Positions 20,091-31,012 of a DNA stretch of 64,000 bases are shown here, piece by piece. The notes below the pieces were generated by a model, which saw only the letters and a program-made list of their open reading frames with translations, was not told the origin of the DNA and made no database searches. This DNA comes from Sepioteuthis lessoniana (Eukaryota > Mollusca > Cephalopoda > Myopsida > Loliginidae): assembly GCA_963585895.1 (NCBI GenBank), contig OY757916.1, forward strand, positions 19,145,527 to 19,209,526. The letters are read 5' to 3'. The position numbers and the translations under genes are program-made. Every line of letters begins with the position of its first letter. Positions within the stretch are counted from its first letter, which is position 1.

Positions 20091-20375
20091 CACTTTGATG
20101 AAGGAGTTCACGGTTGCCACTTACGTGATGCAAAGCTCTTCTTACGAATTGAGCACTTCAGTATCCGATAGAATAAAATGTAAACAAATGAAATTTAATA
20201 CATATATATGTTAAATTCCCTAGCTGACGTTGAGTCTCATGCTAGGCTTAAGGGTATGTCATCAGCCTGACGTAAAGCTTGGCGGGTTTCGATACCGGCT
20301 CGGAGCGTCTTGCGTGTTAAGCCACACTGAGGAGTTGTGATACAACGAATCAGTCTGTCTACGGATGTCAATATG
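20091..20375 (+). mobile_element. SINE-F, copy 2
   Basis: Shares AATGCAAAGCTCTTCT-type, AATTCCCTAGCTGACGT and GCGGGTTTCGAT (B box) with copies 1 and 3; ends ACAACGAATCAGTCTGTCTACGG then AT-rich. Lies after a TA run. Confidence 0.75.
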
Positions 20376-20404
20376 TATATAGAAAGAGAGAGAAAGAGAT
20401 GGAG

Positions 20405-20675
20405 GGAGTCTTAGTGCAACGGTTATCATTGTAAGAAATAGATTCGTTGACCCAAGTTCAAGACTGAAAAGGGCTTTTTGCGCTTCATTTCGTGCTAATG
20501 CACATGAGGAAAGCCTAAATTCTTCAGTTTCCTCAAGCTACAGGTAAATAGTAGGAAAAATGGGCTCTTTAGCCTTGGTTTTGGCGAAGGAAAACTACAA
20601 ATTCAAACCAACTGTACATCGCTTAACAAATTGACTTTGTGTTGCATGCTACCCATGGTGAAGGGGTTGAATAGA
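20405..20675 (+). mobile_element. Diverged SINE-A-like element
   Basis: AGTGCAACGGTTATCATTG head, CAAGTTCAAGACTG B-box area, TAAATAGTAGGAAAAATGGG centre and GTGAAGGGGTTGAATAGATAT end follow SINE-A order with heavy divergence. Confidence 0.65.
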
Positions 20676-20769
20676 TATTTCTTCATGTTTTGGACATGCC
20701 TTGTATGTATATACACAATCATAATTAAAATTATTATAAAAATTTGCTGCCACAAAAGTAAAATAAAAG

Positions 20770-21050
20770 GTGCCCGTGGTGTAATGATTATCGTTATAGG
20801 AAATGGATATGGCCACGCGGGTGCAAATCTGGGACGAGTCTGATTGCATTTCACAGAGCACTAATACCGTTGGGAAAAGTATGAATCCAATTATTCTCTC
20901 TCCAGCAATGGGTAAATAGTAGGGCATTCCAGTTCTTTAGCCTTGTTTAGGCAACCAGTCTATGAGATAAAAAAAACTCAGAATTCAAACCTGATAAACT
21001 CCGCTAAAAACTGACCTTGTGTCCTACCCGTGAGGAGGGGTTAGCAAATA
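20770..21050 (+). mobile_element. SINE-A, copy 5
   Basis: GGTGCCCGTGGTGTAATGAT head to GTGAGGAGGGGTTAGCAAATA end. Complete but mutated. Confidence 0.85.
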
Positions 21051-21179
21051 CATACACTAGTAAAATATATATGGTAGGGCTGTAACAGGACTGGTTGTTG
21101 TGTTAGGGTTGCCATTAAACGTGACTACCATCATTCTTGACTGTATTTTCTCGGTGCTATTAAATGATTTTAGGGCCCG

Positions 21180-21612
21180 TGGACCGCAGTTTTTTCCAAG
21201 CGGCGGTCATATCAGTACTGCTATATGGATGCACCGTGGACACTATCTAAGCGTTTAGAGAAAAAGCTTGACGGCAATTTCACAAGAATGCTTCGAGCTG
21301 TATTGAACAAGTCCCGGAGGCAACACCTCACAAAACAGCAGCTGTATGGCCACCTACCACCCATCACGAAGACCATTCAAATTAGACGAACCAGACATTC
21401 AGCACACTGCCGAAGAAGTAAGGGGAAACTCATAAACGATGTACTCCTGTTGGCCCCTTCACGTGGACGAGCAAGTGTTGGATGACCAGCTAAAACATAT
21501 TTACAGCAACTCTGTGCCGATACAGGATGTAGCCTAGAAAACCTACCAGGAGCGATGGACAATAGAGATAAGTTGCGAGGAAGATAGCAGCACGACATCA
21601 TGATGATGATGA
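21180..21612 (+). mobile_element. LINE-A 3' end (copy A5)
   Basis: Frames read MDAPWTLSKRLEKKLDGNF, TRMLRAVLNKSRRQHLTKQQ, LYGHLPPITKTIQIRRTRHS and, after a break, TYLQQLCADTGCSLENLPGA. Ends in (GAT)n at 21598-21613. RT palm region absent. Confidence 0.85.
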
Positions 21613-21626
21613 TGAAATATATATGA

Positions 21627-22700
21627 TTTGGTTTGGTTGAGTTTTATGGTATATCAACTATTGCAGGTTATTTAATGCCAAAGCCTCTATATACATATAT
21701 ATCAAATATATATGATTTGGTTTGATTGGTTTTGATGGCATATCAAACATTGTAGGTTATTTAAATCCAAATCCTGTTTTTACATATATATTAAATAAAT
21801 ATGATTTGTAAACTCATTTTTTAAGTACATCTTTGAACGAGCCTAAGGTTTATATATTGTACATTTAAATGTCAAACACTTCTATTTGACTCATAGATAG
21901 GATGACCTAGTCGGCTGGGGCTGTAGAATACACCTACTGCATCACTGCAGAGGGGCCAGATGCCCCACCCCCACCCCCACACAACGAGTATCCTGGATAT
22001 AACACTAAACAATGTGTTGGTGAGGATCCAGTAATGCTGGAGCTTGGGGAATGCGGAGTACTCCTTTAATGCTATTGCTCCTGGGTCCACTCTGGCCCGG
22101 AGTGGTAGCACCTGATATTCCTATGAATGAATCAAATAGAACTAAACTGTATACTTATGGTAGATTAGATGGCTTAAAATAGAGCTGTTTTGTTATCTAA
22201 ACTGCGTATTTATGCTAAACTGAATTGTTTGAAATAGACCTGTTTTGACATTTAAACTGTACTTATGCTAATTTGAAAAGTTTGAAATAGGACTGTTTTT
22301 ACATCTAACTATGTGCTGTTTTTACATTCTATTGTGAGTAAACAAAAACTGTGTACTTATGCTTAACTGAATTGTTTGAAATAGAACTGTTTTGACATTT
22401 AAATTGCACTTATGCTATTCTGAAAAGTTTGAAATAGGGCTGTTTTTACATTTAACTAAGTGCTGTTTTATATTCTATTGTGTGTAAATAAAAACTGTGT
22501 ACTTATGCAAGGCTGATTTGTTTGAAATTAAGTAAAACCATTTAACTGAGTAAAAAAAAATGAGCTCAGTCTTGTTTAAAAATGTTAGCAACTAAATATG
22601 TTTAGAAATCATATTTGTAATATATGTATAAAAAAGATTTAGCATTAAATGACCTACAATGGTTGATATGCCATAAAACCAATCTAAACCAAACCAAACC
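21627..22700. mobile_element. Foldback form of element C (C5)
   Basis: Left end is two tandem GGTTTGGTT...GGCATATCAAAC units running rightwards; right end (22560-22700) is the same terminus inverted, ending TTGATATGCCATAAAACC and AAACC repeats. Between them lie an inverted core (21905-22130) and minisatellite (22130-22540). The inverted ends share roughly 150 bp, including ATATGATTTGTAAAC and its complement. Confidence 0.75.
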
Positions 22701-22912
22701 AAACATAGACTGGACTCTCTCAGGAGCTACTATTCCGGATCAGAGTGGACCTGAAAGTAATGGCAATGGAGGAGTGCTCCATATTCCCCAAAGCTCCAGG
22801 GCTGGATCGTCGCCATGGTTTAATGTCATATCCAGGACGCTTCTTGGGTGGTCTTGCTGCTCTTCAGAGATGAAGTCAGTGTATTTTACAGCCCCAGCTG
22901 ACTGGCTGGTGT
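22701..22912 (-). mobile_element. Element C core fragment
   Basis: GGATCAGAGTGGACCTGAAAG, CCATATTCCCCAAAGCTCCAG, TCATATCCAGGACGC and CAGCCCCAGCTGACTGG in family order; abuts the foldback copy. Confidence 0.8.
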
Positions 22913-23999
22913 AAATACAAATAGTCAAGCAAAGTATTTCAGTTTTCATATATTCACTGTTTAGATTATTTACTTTATTTACTCACAATCTTGTTTTTCT
23001 TTTCCTTTCCTTTCTTTTCTATTATGCCCATCTATTATAGAACGTCGTGTATTTTGCGTTGTGTATGTCAGATTTGTTCCTTCGTCATCCAAAATTTATT
23101 TATCTGTTTGGATTAACTCGATTTTTTAAAAAAATTCTTTCCCGAAAAGATACTGACAACTTCATTGACTGAAATAATATTCTCGATGTTTTCATTAAAA
23201 TTCAACTGCTGCTTCCCACTTCATCTTTTTCTGATGTTATTTAAGAAAATAATATGAAGCGAGATAACTTTTTAAAAAAAAACCGTTTCTAATCTTAACT
23301 TCATCTTTTCTTCCTACTATTCATTTTACAAGTACAATAGCGTCCATGTTTTGAGCATGTTATAAATTAGAGAGGTCGCCACGATGAGGAAACATGGCGT
23401 TGGCCAACGATTAGCTGTCCTTCATTTTTGCAGTGTAACGCCCCTTCTCTCTCTCTCTCTCTGTGTCTCTCTCACACACACTCTTCATGTCTTTTTCTTC
23501 TCTCTCTGATACCCATTCACCATATTCCAATCTTATTCTCTTTTCTTCTGTTTATTCTTGTTTAATATACTTTCTGATTCATGACCAGCAGTCGGCCATC
23601 TTTTATTGAATGCTAACCTTGTCCTTATCATTCCGTCATACTTTTATTCATTAGACGCAGGAATGTGATTAGACAAAAAATGTGGTTGCATTAACTTCCT
23701 TACTGCGCAGGGTTATTGTCAGTAGCCATTCAACTGTATCATAATCTTTCGCAGACGTTTCATAAATATATTTGCAAAATGTTAGTATTATTTCATGCAA
23801 AGACATCCAGGTTTCGTCAGATTTCAGAGGAGACGAAATTCGTTGATTTTTCTGTTATAAAGACAGATATTTAGATATCTTGACTTTATATATCTTGAGT
23901 CTCATTAAAATCACTCCAAAATCATTTTATTTCTTTTTCTACTGAATCTCAACTTTCATCGTTGATCGATTATTTGTCTCACTCCAAAATCTTTCTTTT
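22913..23999. other. Unassigned AT-rich DNA
   Basis: About 1.1 kb with no ORF of interest and no match to repeats in the window. A CT/GT/CA tract lies at 23440-23490. Confidence 0.6.
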
Positions 24000-24785
24000 T
24001 AGTGAATCTGATTTGCTTTGGTTAGTTAGTCTATTGGTTGGTTGGTTGGTTTTTCGGTTGGTTGGTTGGTCGATTGATTTGTTGGTCAGTTAATTGATTG
24101 GTTAGTTGGTCGCTCAATTGGTCGGTGGGTTGATTGGTTGATCGGTTGGTCGTTTGAGTGGTTGGTTTGTTCGTTCGTTCGTTCGTTAGTTGGTCGGTCG
24201 GTTGATTGGTTGATGGGTTGGTCGTTTGAGTGGTTGATTGGTTGGTTGCTTGGTTCGTTCGTTAGTTGGTCGGTTGGTTGATTGGTTGATAGGTCGGTCG
24301 TTTCAGGGGTTGGTTGCTTGGTTGGTTCGTTGGTTCGTTAGTTGGTCGGTCGGTTGATTGGTTGATGGGTTGGTCGTTTGAATGGTTGATTGGTTGGTTG
24401 CTTGGTTCGTTCGCTAGTTGATCCTTGGTGGATTGGTTCATAGGACGGTCGTTTGAGTGGTTGATTGGTTGCTTGCTTGGTTCGTTCGTTAGTAGGTCGG
24501 TCGGTTGATTGGTTGATAGGTCGGTCGTTTCAATGGTTGGTTACTTGGTTGCTTGGTTGGTTCGTTGGTTCGTTAGTTGTTCGGTCGGTTGATTGGTTGA
24601 TAGGTTGGTCGTTTGAGTGGTTGGTTGGATGCTTACTTGGTTCGTTCGTTCGTTCGTTAGTTGGTCGGTCGGTTGATTGATTGGTCGCATGCTCAGTTGG
24701 TCGGTTGATTGGGTGATTGATTGGTTAATTGGTGAGTCATTTAAGTGTTTAGTTGGTTGGTTGGTTGGTTGGTTGGTTGGTTTTA
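24000..24785. repeat. GGTT/GGTC-based higher-order satellite
   Basis: About ten units of ~76-84 bp built from GGTT, GGTC, GATT and CGTT words (TTGATTGGTTGATGGGTTGG, TCGTTTGAGTGGTTG, GCTTGGTTCGTTCGTTAG). Long open frames rich in W, G, R and V are by-products. It leads into tail repeat K at its right end. Confidence 0.9.
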
Positions 24786-24880
24786 TGACATCTCAACTCT
24801 TCTTTTGCGGGGTTATTTAATATGGAAGTCAGTCTTTTCTCAAGCAATCATATAATTTTGATTAATTGATTGATTGATTG
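24770..24880 (-). repeat. Tail repeat K, copy 1
   Basis: GGTTGGTTTTATGACATCTC ... GGGGTTATTTAATATGGAAGTCAG is the shared tail in reverse, fused to the GGTT satellite; followed by GATT repeats. Compare 55190-55340. Confidence 0.65.
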
Positions 24881-25134
24881 TGTATAATAATAATAATAGC
24901 ACTTACTGCCATAATATCCCTGCAACAGAGCTAAACTGAAGCTGGCATACATAGAGAATTACATCCACTCATTTTATCAGCAGCCAATCACAGCCCATGC
25001 AATAGATTTGCCCACATGTGCATCATGAGATTCTCCAGTGCACTATAAAAGCCTTCCTTTTTCTCAAGTGGCGTTCTTTTTGCAACTCTGCTTCACAACT
25101 GATTGTTGACTTGAACAACTTTACAAATTCGACA
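24881..25134 (+). mobile_element. Possible small solo LTR with CCAAT and TATA boxes
   Basis: TGTATAATAATAA ... AATTCGACA, 254 bp, between gattg repeats (24876-24880, 25135-25139). The flank is itself (GATT)n, so the TSD is weak proof. Contains CCAAT at ~24985 and TATAAAAG at ~25045, spaced as in a Pol II promoter. Confidence 0.4.
24984..25052 (+). promoter_or_regulatory. Promoter-like CCAAT ... TATAAAAG pair
   Basis: GCAGCCAATCACAG and GCACTATAAAAGCC about 60 bp apart, inside the possible LTR at 24881-25134. No coding sequence follows within the next few hundred bp. Confidence 0.35.
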
Positions 25135-25164
25135 GATTGATTGGTTTTAACAGCATATTAACCC

Positions 25165-25268
25165 GAAAGCAACTAGTCTAAAAAAAATCCCTATTCAAAC
25201 CAGCTCTATTCCTCTCTCCACTTAACTTTGTGTCACATCCTGCTCGTAGTAGAGGAATTAGGTAAATG
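25165..25268 (+). mobile_element. SINE-A 3' fragment
   Basis: CAACTAGTCTAAAAAAAATCC, CTTTGTGTCACATCCTGCTC and GTAGAGGAATTAGGTAAATG follow the SINE-A 3' end. Head absent. Confidence 0.65.
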
Positions 25269-25334
25269 CATTGTACTTATCATTTGTAGCCTCCAATCAT
25301 TTTTCTTAATACTCACAATTTACATACACTTATG

Positions 25335-25625
25335 TGGTTTCAATTCACAACCCAGAAAACAATAAAAAGCTGTGGAACTTGAAAGTAGCGGTGATACCGA
25401 TTGTAACTGGTGCGCTTGGGACGTTCCCCCAAAGGCTTAGAAAGGGAGCTGGCAACGTTGGTAATTGGAGGACGAATCGAGGGAATTCAAACAACAGCAT
25501 TGTTAAGATCGGCCAAAATACTGAGGAGGGTCCTGGAGACCTGAGGAGACTCCTGTGAAAAACCATCAGCTAACGCTTGTTTGAAAAACACGCAAGAAGT
25601 AAAATGATTATAAATTAACGAAAAG
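25335..25625 (+). mobile_element. LINE-B 3' end (copy B-VI)
   Basis: Open frame of ~70 codons: KLWNLKVAVIPIVTGALGTF, PQRLRKGAG, SIVKIGQNTEEGPGDLRRLL, then the 3' UTR CCATCAGCTAACGCTTGTTTG and an AT-rich tail. A 5'-truncated copy. Confidence 0.85.
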
Positions 25626-26109
25626 ATAAGAAAAGAAATCGGTTACTCGCTTGTATGCCGCAGACTATTGCCAGAAGAACAAAAAGAATGCCGCGGGGAA
25701 ACAAGAGGAACAAATGACTTACTATATATGGACCAGCATATCTTCAAAGAAGCCAAAATGAGACAGAAAAATGTAACCATAGCATGGATTGGCTAAAAAA
25801 CGGACTCTAGAATGATTCCACCAACTTGGATAATAGAGTGTTTGAAAATGTACAAAATATCCGACAAAATCATAAACTGGAAGGTGGAATTGACAACAGG
25901 AGAACGAACCTTAGCAGAGATGAAAGTCCAAAGGGGTATCTTCTAGGGAGACTTGCTCTCGCCACTGCTAACATTATAGCAATGATGCCACTCAACCACG
26001 TACTTAGGAAATGTACTCGAGGCTTCAAATTTTCAAAATCACGGGGAAAGATTAATTACCTTATCTATATGAATGACATATGGTATTTTTTTTTAAATAA
26101 ACAGAACTA

Positions 26110-27384
26110 GAGATCCTGGTTTGGTTTGGTTTGGTTTGGTTTGGTTTGGTGGGTTTTATGGCATATCAACCTTTGTAGGTGGCCTAGGGGTTAGAGTGTT
26201 CGCCAATGACCCGGGAGACCTGGGTTCAATCCCAGGTCGAGTCATACCAAAGACTCAAAAAATGGTACTTGATGCCTCCTTGCTTAACACTCAGCATTAT
26301 AAGGTACGGATCAAGGGTAAAGTAGAGCAATCCAGGGAAGGAGTAGCGCCCTCCCCTACACCTTGGTGTAGTAGCTATCGAAAAGGGAGCCTTCGGGTTA
26401 CCCTCGACTATGGTCGCCAACTTTACTTACTTTTACTTACTTATTTAAAACAATTAAAGTTTAGCATAAGTACACAGTTTAATTGTCAAAAGCATTTCTA
26501 TTTCAAACTATTCAAGCAGTTATATATTACAATTCATTTTAGTGTAAATACAGTTTTAATGTCGAAAAACAGTTCTATTTTAAATAATTCAGTTAAGCAT
26601 AAGCACGCAGTTTAAATGTAAGTACGGTTTTATTGTCAAAAACATTTCTATTTCAAGCTATTCAGTTTACTCAAACAATTCATCTTAGCGTAAGTATGCT
26701 GTTAGTTCTATTTAACCCATAGATAGGGCCCTATCAGGTGCTACCACTCCGGGCCAGAGTGGACCTGGAAGCAATGGCAATGAAGGGGTACTCCGCATTC
26801 CCCAAAGCTCCAGCACTGCTGAAACCTCACCATCAGATTGTTTAGTGTCATATCCAGGACACTCGTTAGGGGGAGTGGTTTTACCCCTCTGCAGAGGTGC
26901 AGTCAGTGTATTCTATAGCCCCAGCCGACTGTGCAATACACAGAGTTAAAAGTCAAACAGTTTTATTTTAGATAATTCAGTTAAGCATAAGTACACAGTT
27001 TAGACGTCAAAACAGTTCTATTTCGAGCAATTCAATTCAGCACTAGTACGCAGTTCCAATGTCAAAACAGTTCTATTTTAAACAATTCAGTTTAGCATAA
27101 ATACGCAGTTTAAATACAAAAATCAGTATAGTGAAAGAAGCACGGTTTAGTTCTATTTAACCCATAGATAGGACCATTATCACGTGCTACCACTCCGGGC
27201 CGGAGTGAACCTGGGAGCGATGGCAATGAAGGGGTACTACGCATTCCCCAAAGTACCAGCATTGGTGGAACCTCACCATCAGATTGTTTAGTGTCATATC
27301 CAGGACACTCGTCGGGTGGGGGTCTTACCCCTCTGCAGAGAAGCAGTCGGTGTATTCTTCAGCCGCAGCCGACAGGAGATCCTG
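26110..27384 (-). mobile_element. Element C6 in LINE-B, 9-bp TSD
   Basis: Element 26119-27375, flanked by gagatcctg at 26110-26118 and 27376-27384. LINE-B joins across (agagatcctg/atacaaagg, matching EILIQ-RIY). It has a (GGTTT)n end and two minisatellite-plus-core units in tandem (cores at 26705-26938 and 27160-27375). SINE-E sits near the left end. Confidence 0.85.
26180..26441 (+). mobile_element. tRNA-derived SINE-E, copy 1
   Basis: Head TGGCCTAGGGGTTAGAGTG (A box) and GGGTTCAATCCCAGGTCGAG (B box), then AGTAGAGCAATCCAGGGAAG, GGAGCCTTCGGGTTACCCTC and a tail of ACTTACTTTTACTTACTT. Other copies at 35084, 41845 and 54935, all inverted. It interrupts element C6. Confidence 0.85.
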
Positions 27385-28795
27385 ATACAAAGGATAAGAA
27401 TATACAAGGTGGATACAAGAACGGAATTTGGCATCGAAAAATGTGTCACGCTGATAATGAAAAGTGGGAAAAGAGAATCAGTGAAAGGAATAGAACTACC
27501 AAACCAAGAATGCATTAGGACTATTAAAAGGAAGGATAACTGTAATTATTTGGGAATGATGGAAGCGGACACCATCTAATAAACTGAGATAAAAGGAAAA
27601 AAATTAGAAAAGAGTACCTCAGAAGAAAAAGCAAGTTATATAGCAGAAATCTCATCAAAAGAATTAAAGATATTCATGACCATTCTTAAAATGGACAAGA
27701 GAGGAAACTCAGACAAATGGATCAAAGGACAAGAAAATTGATGACAATGCGCAAAGCTTTACAAAGATAACATACATAGACGATACGTGTCAAGTAAATA
27801 AGGAGGAAGAAGACTCCCTCGCATTGAGAATTCTGTAATTGCAAAAATACGAGGACTTGAGGAAACATTCAGAACTGGCAAGAAAGATTAATTACAGCAG
27901 TCATGAATAGTATTGGCATCATAAGTACTGACAGAAAAAACCTACGAAACAGAAATGGGAAGAAAAACAACTTTATGGATATTTCGAGTAACAAACAAAC
28001 AATACGTCTCACAAAAAGACCTAGAAGTGGTTAAGAAAGGGAAATCTCAAGAGAGAAAATTAAGATCTAATAGCAGCACAAAACAATGCCATTAAGACGA
28101 ATTATATTAAAATGAAAATCGTCATATTAGCAAGTGTAGGTCATGAGGAGAAAGAGATGAAACAATTAATCTTAATAAATGCAGCAAACTAGCAAATAAG
28201 GAGTACAAGACAAGGTATGATTGGGTAGGAATGGGGATCCACTGGAAATTGTGCAAAGGATTGAGATTTGGCTATACTACCAAATGGAATATGCGCAAAC
28301 CAGAATCCATCTGAGCAAATGAGACACGGAAAATTCTCTTGGATTTTAAGACATATACAGATTACCTAATACCAGCCAGAAGACTAGACTTGGTGATAAT
28401 TAACAACAACAAAAAAAGAGATTGAAATTTAGTGGGTTTTGTCGTTCTGCCGGGTCACAAAGTGAAAGTAAAAGAAAGCGAAAAGAAGAACAGATACTGG
28501 GACCTTGCCAGAAAACTAAAAAAAACTGTTGATGTTGATGTTGAGGGTGTCGGTAATACAAATTGTAGTTAGCACACTTGGAACGGTTCCTAAAGACTTG
28601 CAAAGGGGATTGTAAGATTTGGAAATGAGAAGAAGAACCGAAATCATCCATACTGCAACGTTTTTTAGATAGGCCAGAATACTGTGAAGCGTCTAGGAGA
28701 CCCGAGGAGACTTGCTGTCACTCAGACTCCAGTGAAAGCTCACCAGTTAACGCTGGTGAAAAAAAAACTTGCGAGGAATAATTATAATAATAATA

Positions 28796-29078
28796 TTAAT
28801 AATGGTGTAATGGTTATTGTCGTAGAAAATGGACACGGCGACACGGGTTCAAATCCTAGACGAGACTGATTGCATTTCACATAGCATTAATACCCTTGGG
28901 AAAGTTATGAATCCAATTATTCTCCCTCCAGCTATGGGTAAATAGTTGGGCAGACTAGGTTCTTCAGCCTTGTTGAGGCAACTAGTCTAGGAGAAGGAAA
29001 ACTCTGAATTCAAACCTGTTAAACTCCGCTTAAAAATTGACCTTGTGTCATATCCTGCCCGAGCGGAGGGGTTGGTAA
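28796..29078 (+). mobile_element. SINE-A, copy 6
   Basis: AATGGTGTAATGGTTATTGTCG to GAGCGGAGGGGTTGGTAAAT, with an (AAT)n tail at 29079-29105. First few head bases are missing. Sits between the AAT tail of LINE-B copy B-VII and the next LINE-B 3' end. Confidence 0.9.
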
Positions 29079-29105
29079 ATAATAATAATAATAATAATAA
29101 TAATA
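29079..29105. repeat. (AAT)n microsatellite
   Basis: Tail of SINE-A copy 6. Confidence 0.9.
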
Positions 29106-29340
29106 AACTGTGGAATATGAAGGTGACAATTATACCAATTGTGATTGGTGCTTTTGGCACGGTAACTAAAGGATTATTAAAGGGCCTGGAAGATTTTAAA
29201 GTTGGCGACCGACTGGAGACCATCCAAACAACAGCATTATTGAAAAGGGTCAGAATACAGAGAAGAGTCCTGGAGACTTGAGGAGACTTTCTGTCACTCA
29301 ATCTCCAGTGAAAGACTATCAGCTTACGTTGATGTGAAAA
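29106..29340 (+). mobile_element. LINE-B 3' end (copy B-VIII)
   Basis: Open frame of ~60 codons: KLWNMKVTIIPIVIGAFGTV, TKGLLKGLEDFKVGDRLE, IQTTALLKRVRIQRRVLET, stop, then the 3' UTR. Its last 32 bp are amplified in the array that follows. Little decay compared with other copies. Confidence 0.85.
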
Positions 29341-29611
29341 ACTCTAATAAGTAATTTACGTTGATGTGAAAAACTCTAATAAGTAATTTACGTTGATGTG
29401 AAAAACTCTAATAAGTAATTTACGTTGATGTGAAAAACTCTAATAAGTAATTTACGTTGATGTGAAAAACTCTAATAAGTAATTTACGTTGATGTGAAAA
29501 ACTCTAATAAGTAATTTACGTTGATGTGAAAAACTCTAATAAGTAATTTACGTTGATGTGAAAAACTCTAATAAGTAATTTACGTTGATGTGAAAAACTC
29601 TAATAAGTAAT
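29324..29611. repeat. Nine perfect 32-bp tandem repeats
   Basis: Unit starts TTACGTTGATGTGAAAAACT and continues CTAATAAGTAAT; nine starts exactly 32 bp apart (29324 to 29580). It is the 3' UTR of LINE-B copy B-VIII multiplied; units look identical, so the expansion is recent. Confidence 0.95.
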
Positions 29612-29822
29612 TTACTCTAATAAGTACTTGAATACAAATAAATAAACAAAAAATCTCATTTAAAAAATTAACACCAAGGCAGACCCAATTTTGAGAAACT
29701 CAGAATCATTCTTAAAATGTACAAGGAAAGAACTCAGACAAGTGGACCAAAAACAACTGTATAGATATTTCAAGCGACAAACTGGGACGATTGCACACGA
29801 GAAGAGCTGAACATGAATAAGA

Positions 29823-30384
29823 AAAATGTAATATAATGGCCGAGGAATTTCGTTTTATGACTTTGGGTTTAGTTAGGCTGAGAACCTTTCGGCTCAATGC
29901 ATGGGTTACTTAGGTGCAACATTAACGCAGGTGTTCGCGCACGGGCGGGCGGAGAGGACGTGTCACTCAGAGATGTCACAATAGAAACCCGAGATGGGAA
30001 ACGGGGCTAGGGAGTACGAATGTCGTCACGAACCGGAAGTGCGCGGAGGATTTGGGGAGATTTGAAAAAGTCATTTAGTTGAGTTTCGAACTGGACACCG
30101 AACGAGAAGGGTCGACTTTCGGGGCTCGTTGAGGCGAGACGAATTTTTGCGCTACGGGCGCCACATGAGATGGGGGTGCAGATGGAAAAGCCAGAATTGA
30201 AAGAATGTGTATCTCTCCCCTTATGTCGAAGAACCTTTAAACTCAAAGGTAATAAAAAGTTTCGTACCTGAACTAGGAAGTCGTAAGTGTTTTTCGTGTT
30301 TCGAGATTCCTATGTTCTATGCGTATATGTTATGAACAGTCTACGTACGTTTCGCATAACCGTATCATGGGTATGGTACAAAAA
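29823..30384 (+). mobile_element. Solo LTR, family LTR-4, copy 1
   Basis: LTR 29827-30380 (554 bp), TGTAATATAATGGCC ... GGGTATGGTACA, TSD aaaa (29823-29826, 30381-30384) in LINE-B. Carries GGTAATAAAAAGTTTCGTACC (AATAAA signal, ~30250), GC-rich upstream part. A reverse copy at 56442-56987 aligns along its whole length. Confidence 0.9.
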
Positions 30385-31012
30385 GAAACATCAAGAGAGA
30401 ATATTAATCTACTTTAAAGCTAGCACAAAACAACGCCATAAGGACTACTTATAATAAAGCGAAAATTGGTTATACGCAACATCATAAAAAGTTTACATCA
30501 TGTAGTGGAAAAGATCAAACGTTTAATCCTATAATAAATGAATGCAATAAACTAGCACAAAGTAAGTTCAAGATTTGGCATGACTGGTTAGAAAAGGTGA
30601 TACGCTCAGAATTGTGTAAGAAATTAAAATTTGACCATACTACCAAATGCTATATGTCCAAACCAGAATCCGTCCCAAAGAATGGGACGAATAAATTTCT
30701 CTAGAATTTTGTGATTCGAATGGATCACCTAATCCTGACCATAAGACCAGACCTATTGTTGATTAACAAGAAAAAAAGAATTTGTTATCAAGTAGAATTT
30801 GCCAACTCAACGGACCACAGAGTGAAAATAAAAGAACGCAAAAAGACAGATAAATACTTGAACCTTGCCGGAGAACTTAAAAAAAACAGATTATGCGATC
30901 CGTTCTAGTTGGTGCTCTTTGAACGGTTCCTAGAGGCTTGAAAAATACTGGAAAAATTGGAAACCACCGCATTGTTAAGATCGGCTGGAATACTTAAAAG
31001 TGTCCCTTTGAC

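Larger units (their letters stand above)
25640..28795 (+). mobile_element. LINE-B copy (B-VII), longest 3' half, split by element C6
   Basis: Traced in order: AWIGLKNGL and FENVQNIRQ (25780-25860), NWKVELTTGERTLAEMK (25875-25925), INYLIYMNDIW (RT box, YMND for YMDD, ~26050); after element C6: QRIRIYKVDTRTEFGIEKC (27390-27445), VKGIELPNQECIRTIKRK (27483-27535), YRRYVSSK-like (~27780), NEYKTRYDWVGMGIHWKLC (~28195-28255), KVKVKESEKKNRYWDLARKL (~28460-28520), LGDPRRLAVTQTPVKAHQLT (28695-28755). Ends with an AAT-type tail at 28780. Many stops. Confidence 0.8.

Noticed and set aside
24465-24680. 71-codon frame rich in W, G, R and V
   Set aside because: Reading of the GGTT satellite; no independent coding signal.
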